Notes under the pieces: generated by a model
Told to the model about the DNA's origin: nothing
The model's database searches: none
The model's input: only the letters and a program-made list of their open reading frames with translations
Shown here: piece after piece, positions 35,602 to 44,763 of the stretch
How the letters are laid out: every line of letters starts with the position of its first letter
Position numbering within the stretch: position 1 is the first letter of the stretch
Program-made: the position numbers and the translations under genes
From: Gemmatirosa kalamazoonensis
GTDB lineage: Bacteria; Gemmatimonadota; Gemmatimonadetes; Gemmatimonadales; Gemmatimonadaceae
Reading direction: 5' to 3'
DNA: 64,000 nt
Assembly: GCF_000522985.1 (NCBI RefSeq)
Contig: NZ_CP007128.1
Location: 1,286,220-1,350,219 of the forward strand

Positions 35602-36587
35602 TGGCGGTGTGGGCGAGTGTCGCGGCGTGCGGTCGCGGGGAGCGGTCTTCGAGCGGCGGGACGGCGGCGGCGGACAGCGGCAGCTCGGCGTTCCGGGTCG
35701 CGCTGCTGACGCCCGGGCCGATCACCGACCAGTCGTGGAACGCGGGGGCGTACAATGGGCTGAAAGCGATCCGCGACTCGCTCGGCGCGCGGATCAGCCA
35801 CATCCAGACGAAGACGCCGGCGGAGTTCGAGGAGAACTTCCGGCAGTACGGGGCGCAGGGCTACCAGCTCGTCATCGGCCACGGCTTCGAGTTCCAGGAG
35901 GCCGCGCTGCGTGTGGCGCCGTCGTACCCGAAGACGGTGTACGTGACGACGTCGGGGAACTCGACGGCCGCGAACGTGGCCGGGCTGACGTTCGGGTTCG
36001 AGGACGCGAGCTATCTCGCCGGGCTCGTGGCCGGCGCGATGACGAAGTCGAACACGATCGGCATGATCGGCGGCACCGAGCTCCCGCCGGTGAAGGCCAG
36101 CTTCGCGGCGTTCACGGCGGCGGCGAAGACGGTGAACCCGAAGGTCGCGGTGCTGTCGTCGTTCATCGGCAACTGGGACGACGTGAGCGCGGGGAAGGAG
36201 CAGGCGCTCGCGCAGATCGGGCGCGGCGCGGACGTGATCTTTCAGAACGCGGACGCCGCGGGGCTCGGAGTGTTCCAGGCGGCGAAGGAGCGCGCCGGCG
36301 GGGGCGTCTACGTCGTCGGGTCGAACTCGAACCAGAACGCGGTGGCGCCCGACGTCACGTTAGGCAGCGTGGTGATCGACCTGCCGCACGCGCTGCTGCT
36401 CGTGGCGCGGGAGGTGAAGGACGGCTCGTTCCGCCCACGCGTCATCACGTTAGGCATGCGCGAGGACGTCGTGACGTGGGTGCCGAACCCCACCCTCGCG
36501 TCGCGCGTGCCCGCGGCGGTGCAGGCGAGAGTCGACTCCGTGCGCCGCCTCATGATGTCGGGCGCGTTCAGCGCGGAGGGCAAGTGA
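35556..36587 (+). CDS. BMP-family (nucleoside-type) ABC transporter substrate-binding lipoprotein
   Basis: A 343-residue Bmp/Med-type binding protein: signal with lipobox (MAVWASVAAC), then FRVALLTPGPITDQSWNAGA, YQLVIGHGFEFQEAA, YVTTSGNS, GLTFGFEDASYLAGLVAGAM, IGMIGGTELP and a final VVIDLPHALLLVAREVKDGS. The family binds purine nucleosides or related solutes. The start is uncertain: GTG 35556 gives an Arg-containing n-region before the lipobox, while ATG 35601 would leave too short a signal. The cognate ATPase and permeases lie 4-10 kb downstream on the same strand. The stop overlaps the Nif3-like gene. Confidence 0.85.
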   Translation: MDFPRVSRRFSTVVHMAVWASVAACGRGERSSSGGTAAADSGSSAFRVALLTPGPITDQSWNAGAYNGLKAIRDSLGARISHIQTKTPAEFEENFRQYGAQGYQLVIGHGFEFQEAALRVAPSYPKTVYVTTSGNSTAANVAGLTFGFEDASYLAGLVAGAMTKSNTIGMIGGTELPPVKASFAAFTAAAKTVNPKVAVLSSFIGNWDDVSAGKEQALAQIGRGADVIFQNADAAGLGVFQAAKERAGGGVYVVGSNSNQNAVAPDVTLGSVVIDLPHALLLVAREVKDGSFRPRVITLGMREDVVTWVPNPTLASRVPAAVQARVDSVRRLMMSGAFSAEGK

Positions 36588-37369
36588 GTCCGGTCGACGC
36601 CTCGCTGCGAGACGTCGTGGACGCGCTCGACGCGGAGCTGCGCACGCGCGACGTGCCGGACTACGGCGGCGCGGTGAACGGCCTGCAGCTCGCGAACGCG
36701 GGCGTCGTGCGCCGAGTGGCGACGGCGGTGGACTTCTCTCGCGCGGCGGCCGAGGGCGCGGCGGCGGCGGGCGCGGATCTGCTCGTCGTGCACCACGGGA
36801 TGTTCTGGGGCGGCGCGCAGCCGATCGTGGGGCCGGCGTACGAGCGGCTCCGCACCCTGCTCGCGCGGGACGTCGCGGTATACGCGTCGCACCTGCCGCT
36901 CGACATGCATCCCACACTCGGCAACAACGCGCTGCTCGCGCGGGAGCTCGGCCTCGTGCCCGACGGCGGGTTCGCGCGGTACAAGACGATCGACGTCGGC
37001 GTGAGTGGGGAGGCGGACATGGAGACGGCGGAGATCGCGGCACGAGCGTCGGCGTTCGCGGCCCGGTGGGGCGGCGCGCTGCGCCACACGCCGATCGCGC
37101 CGGGGCGCAGGACCCGGCGATGGGGGATCTGCACCGGCGCCGGCGCGTCGAGCGACACGCTACGCGAGGCCGGCGAGCGCGGGCTCGACACGCTCGTCGT
37201 CGGCGAGGGGCCGCACCACACCGCGGTGGACGCGGCGGAGCGCGACGTGACGGTGATCTACGCGGGGCACTACGCGACGGAGACGCTCGGCGTGCGCGCG
37301 GTCGGTGCGTGGCTCGAGTCGCGGTTCGGGCTCCCGTGGACGTTCGTCGGCGAGCCCACGGGACTGTGA
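36584..37369 (+). CDS. Nif3-like dinuclear metal-centre protein
   Basis: A 261-residue Nif3/YqfO family protein. The metal ligands are visible: LLVVHHGMFWGG, YASHLPLDMHPTLGNN, and near the C-terminus LVVGEGPHHTAVDA with VIYAGHYATET. The family has a dinuclear metal site and has been called a GTP cyclohydrolase I type 2 homologue, but that activity is not established. It begins with GTG overlapping the stop of the binding-protein gene and ends overlapping the next gene, so it belongs to the same operon. Confidence 0.88.
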   Translation: MSPVDASLRDVVDALDAELRTRDVPDYGGAVNGLQLANAGVVRRVATAVDFSRAAAEGAAAAGADLLVVHHGMFWGGAQPIVGPAYERLRTLLARDVAVYASHLPLDMHPTLGNNALLARELGLVPDGGFARYKTIDVGVSGEADMETAEIAARASAFAARWGGALRHTPIAPGRRTRRWGICTGAGASSDTLREAGERGLDTLVVGEGPHHTAVDAAERDVTVIYAGHYATETLGVRAVGAWLESRFGLPWTFVGEPTGL

Positions 37370-37869
37370 GCGTGCGCCGCGGCTCGCTCGCGTTAGGCGC
37401 CGCGCTGGCACTGCTGCCCGGCGCGCTGAGCGCGCAGAGTGGCGTGCCGTCGATCGGCGCGGGCCGCGTGGCGGCGCAGGTGGCCGCCGGGACGGTCGCG
37501 CTGCCGGTGGGCTACGTGGGCGGAGGGCTCGCCACGCGGCAGGTCGCGCGCTGGCTCGGCGCGTCCGACGACGCCGCGTCGCGCGCGGCGGACGTGGGGG
37601 CATACGTGGGAACGGCGTTAGGCACGGCGGGCGCCGTGAGCCTCGTCGGCGCGCGCGGGCCGGGCGTCGGCTCGTACCCGGCCGCCGTGGGTGGCGCGGT
37701 GCTCGGCGGCGCGGCGAGCATGCTCGTGGCGCGGGCCGTGCGACGCCCGAACGACGCGCCGGCCAAGGCGTGTCACGTCGGCTGCGTGCTGGCGAGCGCG
37801 CTGATCGTCGCGCTGCCCAGCGTCGGCGCGACGGCCGCGTACGACGCGAGCCGGCGCGCGAAACGTTAG
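37366..37869 (+). CDS. Hypothetical exported Gly/Ala-rich protein
   Basis: A 167-residue protein with a signal peptide (RRGSLALGAALALLPGALSA) and several small-residue hydrophobic stretches, including a TM-like GGAVLGGAASMLVARAVRR. Two Cys residues (ACHVGCV) may pair. No family is recognised. Its GTG overlaps the Nif3-like stop. It contains three GTTAGGC copies at or near codons for Leu-Gly. Confidence 0.6.
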   Translation: MSVRRGSLALGAALALLPGALSAQSGVPSIGAGRVAAQVAAGTVALPVGYVGGGLATRQVARWLGASDDAASRAADVGAYVGTALGTAGAVSLVGARGPGVGSYPAAVGGAVLGGAASMLVARAVRRPNDAPAKACHVGCVLASALIVALPSVGATAAYDASRRAKR

Positions 37870-37889
37870 GCAGCACTGGAGGTGGCGAC

Positions 37890-38492
37890 GTGAGTCGGTC
37901 GTGGCGACGCGCGGGCACCGCGCTGGCGTTCGCGTTAGGCGCTCCGGCGTGGGCGCGCGCCCAGGACACGACGACCGCGGTCGCGGCGACCGCGGTCGCC
38001 GCGACGGACTGCGTGCGACTGCGCGTGGCGACGCGCGACACGCGCGGGCGGGCCATCCAGTGCGAGGCCCGCGTGTCGGCGTGGCAGGCGGACACGCTGG
38101 TGCTCGCGAACACGAGCCGGTGGGCCGGGTGCCCGTCGCTCGTGTATCCGCCGGGCAGCGTGACGTCGCTCGAGGTGGCGCACGGGTCGCGCGGCTCGCG
38201 CGCCGTACACACCGTCGTCGGCCTGCTCGTCGGCGCCGCGGCGGGGGGCACGGTCGGACGGCTGTTCGCGGGCGCGGCCACCGACTGCGTCAATTCGTCG
38301 TGCGACGACGGCGGGCTCGCGGAGTTCGTCTTCACGTTCGCCGGCATCGCGCTGGGCGGCGGGATAGGCGGCGTCGCCGGCCTGGTGCTGCCCGCGGGAC
38401 CGAGGTGGGTGACGGTGCCGACGGGCGGACCGGTGCGGGTGGCCGGGCTTCAGCTGCAGCCGGCGCTCCGCGTGCGCACCGGCGGCCAGTAG
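37890..38492 (+). CDS. Hypothetical exported protein with membrane-like hairpin
   Basis: A 200-residue protein: signal peptide (WRRAGTALAFALGAPAWARA), a beta-rich domain with several Cys (DCVRLRVATRDTRGRA, QCEARVSAWQADTLVLA), then two Gly-rich hydrophobic segments (VVGLLVGAAAGGTVGRLFAG and FTFAGIALGGGIGGVAG) separated by a CVNSSCDDGG loop. GGAGG seven bases before the GTG fixes the start. Such proteins with a short ligand-like domain and glycine zippers are common in Gemmatimonadota; function unknown. Confidence 0.65.
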   Translation: MSRSWRRAGTALAFALGAPAWARAQDTTTAVAATAVAATDCVRLRVATRDTRGRAIQCEARVSAWQADTLVLANTSRWAGCPSLVYPPGSVTSLEVAHGSRGSRAVHTVVGLLVGAAAGGTVGRLFAGAATDCVNSSCDDGGLAEFVFTFAGIALGGGIGGVAGLVLPAGPRWVTVPTGGPVRVAGLQLQPALRVRTGGQ

Positions 38493-38569
38493 CGCGACGG
38501 TCGTGCGACCGATGATGTAAGGTTCGCGCGACGGGAGGTGTTTGGGGCACGACATCCCTGGACGCGTTC

Positions 38570-39127
38570 ATGCTTCCTCCGTCGCCGGCCGCTCCGATCG
38601 TGCTCGACCTGACCACACGTGCGCGGACCGGGGACCCGGACGCGCTCGGAGAGCTCTACGCGCGACACGCGCGCGCCCTGCTCGCGCTCGCGCGCCGGCT
38701 GCTCGGCTCCACGGCGGACGCCGAGGACGTGGTGCACGACGTCTTCCTCGGCCTCCCCGAGGCGCTGCGCCGCTACGAGGAGCGCGGCAGTCTGGAGTCG
38801 TGGCTCAAGCGCGTGACCGCGCGGATGGCGCTGAACCGGCTGCGGTCGCGCCGCCGAGCGCGCGAGGTGACGCTGACGCCCCCGCCGTCCGTGCATGACG
38901 CGACCGGCGCGCTCGACACGCTCGACGCGATCGACGCGCTGGCGCTGCAGGGCGCGATCGACGCGCTGCCGGACGCGCTGCGCGCGGTGCTCGTGCTGAA
39001 GGAGATCGAGGGCTACTCGCACGCCGAGGTCGCGGCGCTGCTCGACATCACGCGCGGCGCGTCGGAGGTGCGGCTGCACCGCGCCGTGGCGGCGCTGCGC
39101 CAAGCGCTCGGCGCCGGAACCCCGTGA
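38570..39127 (+). CDS. ECF-type RNA polymerase sigma factor
   Basis: A 185-residue sigma factor with region 2 (LGELYARHARALLALARRLL, then ADAEDVVHDVFLGLPEALRR) and region 4 (LPDALRAVLVLKEIEGYSHA, EVAALLDITRGASEVRLHRA). It redirects RNA polymerase to a stress or surface regulon. The last four bases overlap the GTG of the anti-sigma gene, so the pair is coupled. A GC-rich stretch before the start (near 38520-38545) may be an autoregulated promoter, but I cannot define it. Confidence 0.92.
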   Translation: MLPPSPAAPIVLDLTTRARTGDPDALGELYARHARALLALARRLLGSTADAEDVVHDVFLGLPEALRRYEERGSLESWLKRVTARMALNRLRSRRRAREVTLTPPPSVHDATGALDTLDAIDALALQGAIDALPDALRAVLVLKEIEGYSHAEVAALLDITRGASEVRLHRAVAALRQALGAGTP

Positions 39128-40359
39128 GGCTCGCCATGCTGGCCACGCTTCGTTCGATCGTCACCCGACACCCGAGCCCGCGCGCGCTCGAGCGATACGC
39201 CGAGCCGGATCCGAGCGAGGCGATGGAGGACGCGCGGGCCCACCGCGCCCACGTCGCCGCGCATCTGGTGCGGTGTGCCGAGTGCCGCGCGACGGTCGCG
39301 TTCCGGCGTGGGCTGCGCGACGCGCTGCGCCGGCTGCCGGAGCCCGAGCCGTCTCCCGAGCTGCTCGCGCGCGTGCTCGCCGACCGCGCGCGGGGCGACC
39401 GCGCGATCCTGCCGAACGCGTGGCCGGAGCCGCGCCGGCGTGGGATGCCCCGCGCCGCGGTCCTCGCCGCGGCCGCCGCGGCCGCCGTCGCCGTGACGTG
39501 GTGGCCGACGCACCGGCGCGCCGAGCACCGCGATGCGGACCAGTGGCTCGGCGCGGGCAGCGGCGGGATGTTCGTCGGCGTCGCGGACGCGCAGGTGCGG
39601 CCGCCGCGCGTGGCGCTCCCGCCGGCGACGCCGACCCATGCGGTGCGGCTCCGTCCGCGCACGCTCGTCTTCGCGATCGACTGGATGGAGCTGAGCGGCC
39701 GCCGCACGACCGGGCGCGCGGTGCTGCGCGTGGACACCGCGCGCGTAGCCGGTGTGCCGGCGTGGCGCGCGGTGTGGCGGCACGAGGAGTTCGCGGACGA
39801 TCCGGACGGCCCGCCGACGAAGGTGGAGACGGACACGGCGTGGGCGGCGCGCGACGACCTGCGCCCGCTCGCGCGCGTGGAGCGGTTGGCGCCGTACAAT
39901 GCGAACTACCCGAAGCTCGGCATGACGCAGCGGTTCGTCGGCGACAGCCTGCTAGGGCGGATGGACGGCGAGGACAACGACGGGCGCCGGGTGAGCCGCC
40001 CGATCGCGCGACGGCTGCCCGACGACGCGCGGCCGGTGCTGACCGATCCGTTCACACCGGTGTTCCTCGGCGCGGTGGAGCTGTCGCGCGGGTGGACGGG
40101 ACGCGTGACGTCGACCGGGTGGGCGGTGCGCGCCGACGACGTGCTGTATCCGATCGAGCTGCGCGTGGTGGCCGAGGAGCGCGTCACGGTCCCCGCCGGC
40201 ACGTTCGACTGCTGGCGACTGGTGGTCACGACGGGCAACCGCCTGATCGACTACTGGGTGCGGAAGCGCGACGGCGTCGGCGTGCGGTCGCGGGACGTGA
40301 CGCCGCGGTCGCAGCGCGGCGTGCGCGGCGTGCGGGAGATGGTGCTCGTGCGCGAGTGA
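39124..40359 (+). CDS. Zinc-finger anti-sigma factor fused to DUF3108-like exported domain
   Basis: A 411-residue protein. The N-terminal cytoplasmic part has the anti-sigma zinc motif HLVRCAEC (HxxxCxxC, near residue 48), followed by one membrane helix (RAAVLAAAAAAAVAVTWW). The C-terminal 270 residues are exported and end in a DUF3108-like beta domain (YPIELRVVAEERVTVPAGTF, DCWRLVVTTGNRLIDYW). The exported domain may sense envelope state and release the sigma factor. Its GTG overlaps the sigma gene stop. Confidence 0.82.
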   Translation: MRLAMLATLRSIVTRHPSPRALERYAEPDPSEAMEDARAHRAHVAAHLVRCAECRATVAFRRGLRDALRRLPEPEPSPELLARVLADRARGDRAILPNAWPEPRRRGMPRAAVLAAAAAAAVAVTWWPTHRRAEHRDADQWLGAGSGGMFVGVADAQVRPPRVALPPATPTHAVRLRPRTLVFAIDWMELSGRRTTGRAVLRVDTARVAGVPAWRAVWRHEEFADDPDGPPTKVETDTAWAARDDLRPLARVERLAPYNANYPKLGMTQRFVGDSLLGRMDGEDNDGRRVSRPIARRLPDDARPVLTDPFTPVFLGAVELSRGWTGRVTSTGWAVRADDVLYPIELRVVAEERVTVPAGTFDCWRLVVTTGNRLIDYWVRKRDGVGVRSRDVTPRSQRGVRGVREMVLVRE

Positions 40360-40394
40360 TATCTTCCCGGCACCTTCATCACCGGGAACCGAGC

Positions 40395-40751
40395 ATGCCC
40401 GAGCCGTCGTTCGAGCTGTGGATCGAGGCCGAGGAGTGGCCCGAGGGAGAGTGGGAGCCGTCGGACGCGGTGACGGACGTCGTCGTCACGTTAGGCGACG
40501 GCAGTCGGTGGATCGCGACGTTCTGCGCGTTCGCGCACGTGGAGTCGCTGCGCCGCAACTGCGCCGAGTCGGGGGAGAACCTCGGCGGGCGGTACCTGTG
40601 GGCATCGGACCTCGTGCTCGCCGACGACACGTCGCGCGCGACGATCGCCGCCGTCGTCGCCGACATCGTGGCGGCGGGGGATCTGCCGAGCGCGTTCTCC
40701 GAGCTCGTGGACGGGAACGGCGCATCCGGCGACATGCCTAACGGCGGGTGA
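40395..40751 (+). CDS. Hypothetical protein
   Basis: A 118-residue acidic soluble protein (MPEPSFELWIEAEEWPEGEW, then VVVTLGDGSRWIATFCAF). I do not recognise a family, but the pattern of a beta-rich N-terminus and a helical end (IAAVVADIVAAGDLPSAFSE) is protein-like and codon use fits. TATCTT about 30 bases before the start is a candidate -10. Its stop overlaps the start of the ABC ATPase gene, so it leads that operon. Confidence 0.65.
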   Translation: MPEPSFELWIEAEEWPEGEWEPSDAVTDVVVTLGDGSRWIATFCAFAHVESLRRNCAESGENLGGRYLWASDLVLADDTSRATIAAVVADIVAAGDLPSAFSELVDGNGASGDMPNGG

Positions 40752-42232
40752 CCTCGGCGACGGGCCGCACGGCGCTCGAGCTGCGCGGCGTGACGAAGCG
40801 GTTCGGCACGGCGACGGCGCTCGACGGCGCGTCGCTCGTCGTGCGTGCGGGCACGCTGCACGCCGTGCTCGGCGAGAACGGCGCCGGCAAGACGACGCTC
40901 ATGCGCGTCGCGTTCGGGATGCTGCGTCCGGACGCGGGGGAGATCCTCGTCGAGGGCACGCCGCGCCGCCTCACGTCGCCCGCCGACGCGATCGCGGCCG
41001 GCGTCGGCATGGTGCATCAGCACTTCACGATCGTGCCCGCGATGACGGTGGCCGAGAACGTCGCACTCGGCGGGCGCGGGCGATACGACGCGGCCGCCGC
41101 GGCGGCCCGCGTGCGCGCGGTGGCGGAACGCACGGGGCTCGCGCTCGATCCCGCGGCGGTCGCCGGATCGTTAGGCGTGGCGGCGCAGCAGCGGCTGGAG
41201 ATCGTGAAGGCGCTCGCCCGCGACGCGCGCACCCTGATCCTCGACGAGCCGACGGCGGTGCTCACGCCCGCCGAGTCGCGCGAGCTGCTCGGCTGGCTGC
41301 GCACGTTCGTGGACGACGGCCACACGGTGGTGCTCGTGACGCACCGTCTGCGCGACGCGCTCGCGTTCGCGGACGACGTGACGGTGCTGCGCCGCGGCCG
41401 CACGGCCGGCGCGTTAGGCACCGCCGACGCCACGGAAGCGCGCCTGGCCGAGCTCGTGCTCGGCGAGCCCCCGCCGCCGCCCGCGCCGCGCGGCGCGGCG
41501 GCGCCCGGCGCGGTGGTGGCGCGCGCGGTGGGGCTCCGGGTGGTGGACGCGCGCGGCGTGGAGCGGGTTCGCGGCGCGACGCTCGAGGTGCGCGCCGGCG
41601 AGATCCTCGGCCTCGCGGCGGTGGAGGGGGCGGGGCAGCACGAGCTACTGCGCGCACTCGCCGGGCGGACCGCTGCCTCGGCGGGGACGCTGGAGCGTCC
41701 GGAGCGAGCCGGCTTCATCCCCGAGGACCGGCATCGTGACGCGTTGCTGCTCGACGCGTCGCTCACGGAGAACGTGGCGCTGCACGGCGCCGGCGCGCGA
41801 CGCGGCCTGGTGCCGTGGCGCGCGCTCGGCCGGCGTACGGCCGATCTGCTGGCCCGGTTCGACGTCCGCGCGCCCGGCCCCCGGGCGTCGGCGCGCTCAC
41901 TGTCGGGCGGCAATCAGCAGAAGCTCGTCGTGGCGCGCGAGCTCGCCGCGGACGCGACGCCGCCGCCGCTGCTCGTGGCCGAGAACCCCACGCGAGGGCT
42001 CGACGTGCGGGCGACGGCGGCGGTGCACGAGCGGCTCCGCGCGGCGCGCGATGCGGGCGCGGCCGTGGTGGTTCACTCGACGGATCTGGACGAGGTGCTC
42101 GCGCTGGCCGATCGTGTCGTGGCGATGTACGGTGGCCGCGTGACCGACGTGCCCGCGGATCGTGAGGCGGTAGGCCGCGCGATGCTGGGACTCGACGCCG
42201 ATCCGCAACTCGACCGAGCGGACCGGGTATAG
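40748..42232 (+). CDS. Nucleoside-type ABC transporter double ATPase
   Basis: A 494-residue tandem ATPase of the BmpB/YufO type. Half 1: Walker A GENGAGKTTLMR, Q-loop VGMVHQHFTIVP, signature SLGVAAQQRLEIVKAL and Walker B LILDEPTAVL. Half 2: degenerate Walker A VEGAGQHELLRAL, signature LSGGNQQKLVVARELA and Walker B LLVAENPTRGLD. This degenerate second site is normal for the sugar/nucleoside-type importers. It should energise uptake with the permeases at 45318 and 46348 and the binding protein at 35556. Confidence 0.93.
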   Translation: MTSATGRTALELRGVTKRFGTATALDGASLVVRAGTLHAVLGENGAGKTTLMRVAFGMLRPDAGEILVEGTPRRLTSPADAIAAGVGMVHQHFTIVPAMTVAENVALGGRGRYDAAAAAARVRAVAERTGLALDPAAVAGSLGVAAQQRLEIVKALARDARTLILDEPTAVLTPAESRELLGWLRTFVDDGHTVVLVTHRLRDALAFADDVTVLRRGRTAGALGTADATEARLAELVLGEPPPPPAPRGAAAPGAVVARAVGLRVVDARGVERVRGATLEVRAGEILGLAAVEGAGQHELLRALAGRTAASAGTLERPERAGFIPEDRHRDALLLDASLTENVALHGAGARRGLVPWRALGRRTADLLARFDVRAPGPRASARSLSGGNQQKLVVARELAADATPPPLLVAENPTRGLDVRATAAVHERLRAARDAGAAVVVHSTDLDEVLALADRVVAMYGGRVTDVPADREAVGRAMLGLDADPQLDRADRV

Positions 42233-42274
42233 CCCCGTACGAAACCCGCGACGCGCGGGAAGAGTCGAACGCAG

Positions 42275-44731
42275 GTGACGAGGCGCACCGTGGAGCAGGC
42301 TGGCGACACGATGGGACGGCGCACGACCGGGCGGCGGGTGCGGAAGCTCCCGCGCGCGGTCGCGCGATGGCTGTCGGCGCACCGTCCGCTCATCGGCGCC
42401 GGGATGGCGATCCTGCTCGGCGGGCTCGCCGCGACGGCGGGCTACTCCCGCGACCGGCGCGGCGGGGTGGCGGCGAACGACCGGAGCGCGATGGCGCGGG
42501 CCACCGCCGCCGCGGACTCGCTCGAGCGGCTGGCCTGGCTCGACGAGCTGTCCCACACCACTACGCCGTCGCTCGATGATGACGGGGTACTGGCGCTCGG
42601 CTACCTCGCACGGGCGGCGCTCGGCACGGGCAGCCCATTCCGGCTCGCGGAGTTCGCGCTGCGCGACCCGCGGCTCCCGGCGGCGCTCGGCCGCACGGTG
42701 GCGTGGGCGGTGCTCGCGCGCACGGCCCAGGACAGCGGGCTGGTCTACGCGACCGACGCGACGGCGTTCCGGGCAGCGACGGGGATCGGGCCGATTCCGG
42801 TGTCGCGCCACCGCGCACTCATCGACAGCGTGGTGTTCGGCGAGGACGACGCGCGGACGGGCGAGGCCGCGGTGCGGATCGGCTACTCGCTGGCCGTGGC
42901 GGAGGGCACGCTCTCGGGATCGGCGGCGACCGTGGCGACGCGCGTGGCGGCGCAGGTGCGCGACCGGCGGCTGGCGCGCGAGGACGCGCTCCGCCTGCTC
43001 CGCGCTTCCGCGGCCGACCACGAGGACACGCCCGACGCGCTCGCTCTCCTCGTGCGGTGGCGGGCCGATCGGCGGTTCGCGGTCGAGGCGCCGCTGCTGA
43101 GCGCCGCGCTGCGTCCGGACGAAGCGGCCGCGGTGCGCGCCGGCGTCGCGCTGCGCGACGAGCTGCGCCGAGAGACCGACGCCGCCGAGCGCGTCGTCCC
43201 CGACTCCAGTGGCGTTGGACGCGAGTCGACGACGATCGCGGAGTCGGCACCCACGCTCCTGCCGCCGCGCACCGCGCGCCGGCTCGCGGAGCTGCCGAGC
43301 GTACGTGGCGGTCCGCCGGAGGCGCCGGTGGCGGTGGCCGCGGCGGCGTATCGGCGGCAGCTCGAGCGCGACGCGACTCGCCGCGTGGCGGACGGCGACT
43401 CGGTGGCGGCGCGGGGGGCCGCGCTGGCGGGGGTGCGGCGGCGGTTCGCGGATCGCGTGCGCTCGGAGGAGACGCTGGTGGCCGAGCTCGGGCTCGCCGC
43501 CCAGACGCCGGTGGGCACGCCCCCCGACGTCGCCGGGGTCGCGCTGGCCGCCGCAGTGTCGATGCGCCCGTTCGCCCAGGACACGCTGCTTCCGATCGCC
43601 GATCCGCGCGGGACGAACGCGGCGACGGCGACGCCGGAGGCGCTCGTGGCGCGGTTCGGGCTGCGCACGGTGACGTTCGACGCGTCGGTGCCGGCGGCGT
43701 GGCGGCCGTATCATCTCGCCCAGCTCGCGGCGGCGCTCGAGGACCTGCGCACAGTTCTGCCGTGGGCGGAGTTCGACGGGCTGGCGGTGCGGGTGGGCGA
43801 GAGCGCGAAGCGGGACAGCGCGCTCGCGCTCCACGACCCGTCGTCGCGCACGCTGTACCTGCCGGCGGCGAGCGGCGCGGGAACGATCGCGCACGAGCTC
43901 GCGCACGACCTCGACTGGCAGACGGCGCGAACGCGACTCGCGGTGCGTGGCACGTACAGCACCGACCGGCTGGTGCGCACCCAGGGCAATGGCGGCACCC
44001 TGGCGGTGGCGGTGCGCGGGCTCACGGCAGCGCGCCCGCGCAACGCGCCGGCGGGGAGCGGCGGAAGCCCGGAGCGCCCGGCGGAGCTGTTCGCCCGCGG
44101 CGTGGACTGGTACGTGGCGACGGCGCTCGCCGCGGCGGGCCGCTCGAACGGCGCCCTGTCGGCGGTGCAGGACGAGGCGCTGGCGGGGTACGCCGGCGTG
44201 GTGCCGCCGGAGGCGGGCGACGGCGTGGCCGACGCGCTCGTGCGGCTGCTCGGCGACATGACGGTCGTGCCGCCGGTGTCGCGCGACCGGTTCCTCGCGC
44301 GCTGGGGAATGACGGGCGCGCCGTCGGCGCTGTCGCTCGTGCGCTCGACCTGGAGCACGATGCCGTGGTGGGGGACGGAGCGCGCGATCCGCTCGTTCGG
44401 GCTCACGATGCCGCTGTCGTGCGTGACGGAGCCGGCCGCGAAGGCGACGGCGGGGACGTGGCGGTCGGCGCTGCTGGGCGCGGCGGCGGAGTCGCGCGCC
44501 CGCGGGATGCTGCGCTCGCGCGGCCGCCAGTGGGCGGCGCCGGCGCGGTGGTCGTGGGAGGCGCGCTCCACGCTCGGCGGTCCGTGGAACCCCGCGCTCG
44601 GCGACAGCGCGGTGGCACGGACGCGCGACGCGCTGCTGCGAGCGATCGTGTGGGACGACGCGGCCCGTCACCCGCTGGTGGACGGCGACGTCGCCGTGCT
44701 CGGCGACGAAGCGCTCCGCGCGTGCCGGTGA
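42275..44731 (+). CDS. Large membrane-anchored protein with HELAH metalloprotease-like motif
   Basis: An 818-residue protein with an N-terminal basic stretch and one membrane helix (LIGAGMAILLGGLAATAGYS, near residue 45). The long exported part is Ala/Asp/Arg-rich. At about residue 535 it has GTIAHELAHDLDWQTARTR, an HExxH metal-binding signature as in zinc metallopeptidases, after YLPAASGAG. The region following (FARGVDWYVATALA) is consistent with a peptidase fold but I cannot assign a family. It sits between two ABC transporter genes without an obvious link. An in-frame ATG at 42311 is an alternative start. Confidence 0.6.
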   Translation: MTRRTVEQAGDTMGRRTTGRRVRKLPRAVARWLSAHRPLIGAGMAILLGGLAATAGYSRDRRGGVAANDRSAMARATAAADSLERLAWLDELSHTTTPSLDDDGVLALGYLARAALGTGSPFRLAEFALRDPRLPAALGRTVAWAVLARTAQDSGLVYATDATAFRAATGIGPIPVSRHRALIDSVVFGEDDARTGEAAVRIGYSLAVAEGTLSGSAATVATRVAAQVRDRRLAREDALRLLRASAADHEDTPDALALLVRWRADRRFAVEAPLLSAALRPDEAAAVRAGVALRDELRRETDAAERVVPDSSGVGRESTTIAESAPTLLPPRTARRLAELPSVRGGPPEAPVAVAAAAYRRQLERDATRRVADGDSVAARGAALAGVRRRFADRVRSEETLVAELGLAAQTPVGTPPDVAGVALAAAVSMRPFAQDTLLPIADPRGTNAATATPEALVARFGLRTVTFDASVPAAWRPYHLAQLAAALEDLRTVLPWAEFDGLAVRVGESAKRDSALALHDPSSRTLYLPAASGAGTIAHELAHDLDWQTARTRLAVRGTYSTDRLVRTQGNGGTLAVAVRGLTAARPRNAPAGSGGSPERPAELFARGVDWYVATALAAAGRSNGALSAVQDEALAGYAGVVPPEAGDGVADALVRLLGDMTVVPPVSRDRFLARWGMTGAPSALSLVRSTWSTMPWWGTERAIRSFGLTMPLSCVTEPAAKATAGTWRSALLGAAAESRARGMLRSRGRQWAAPARWSWEARSTLGGPWNPALGDSAVARTRDALLRAIVWDDAARHPLVDGDVAVLGDEALRACR

Positions 44732-44763
44732 TCCCACGCTCCGACGACTAGCTTACTCGCCCC

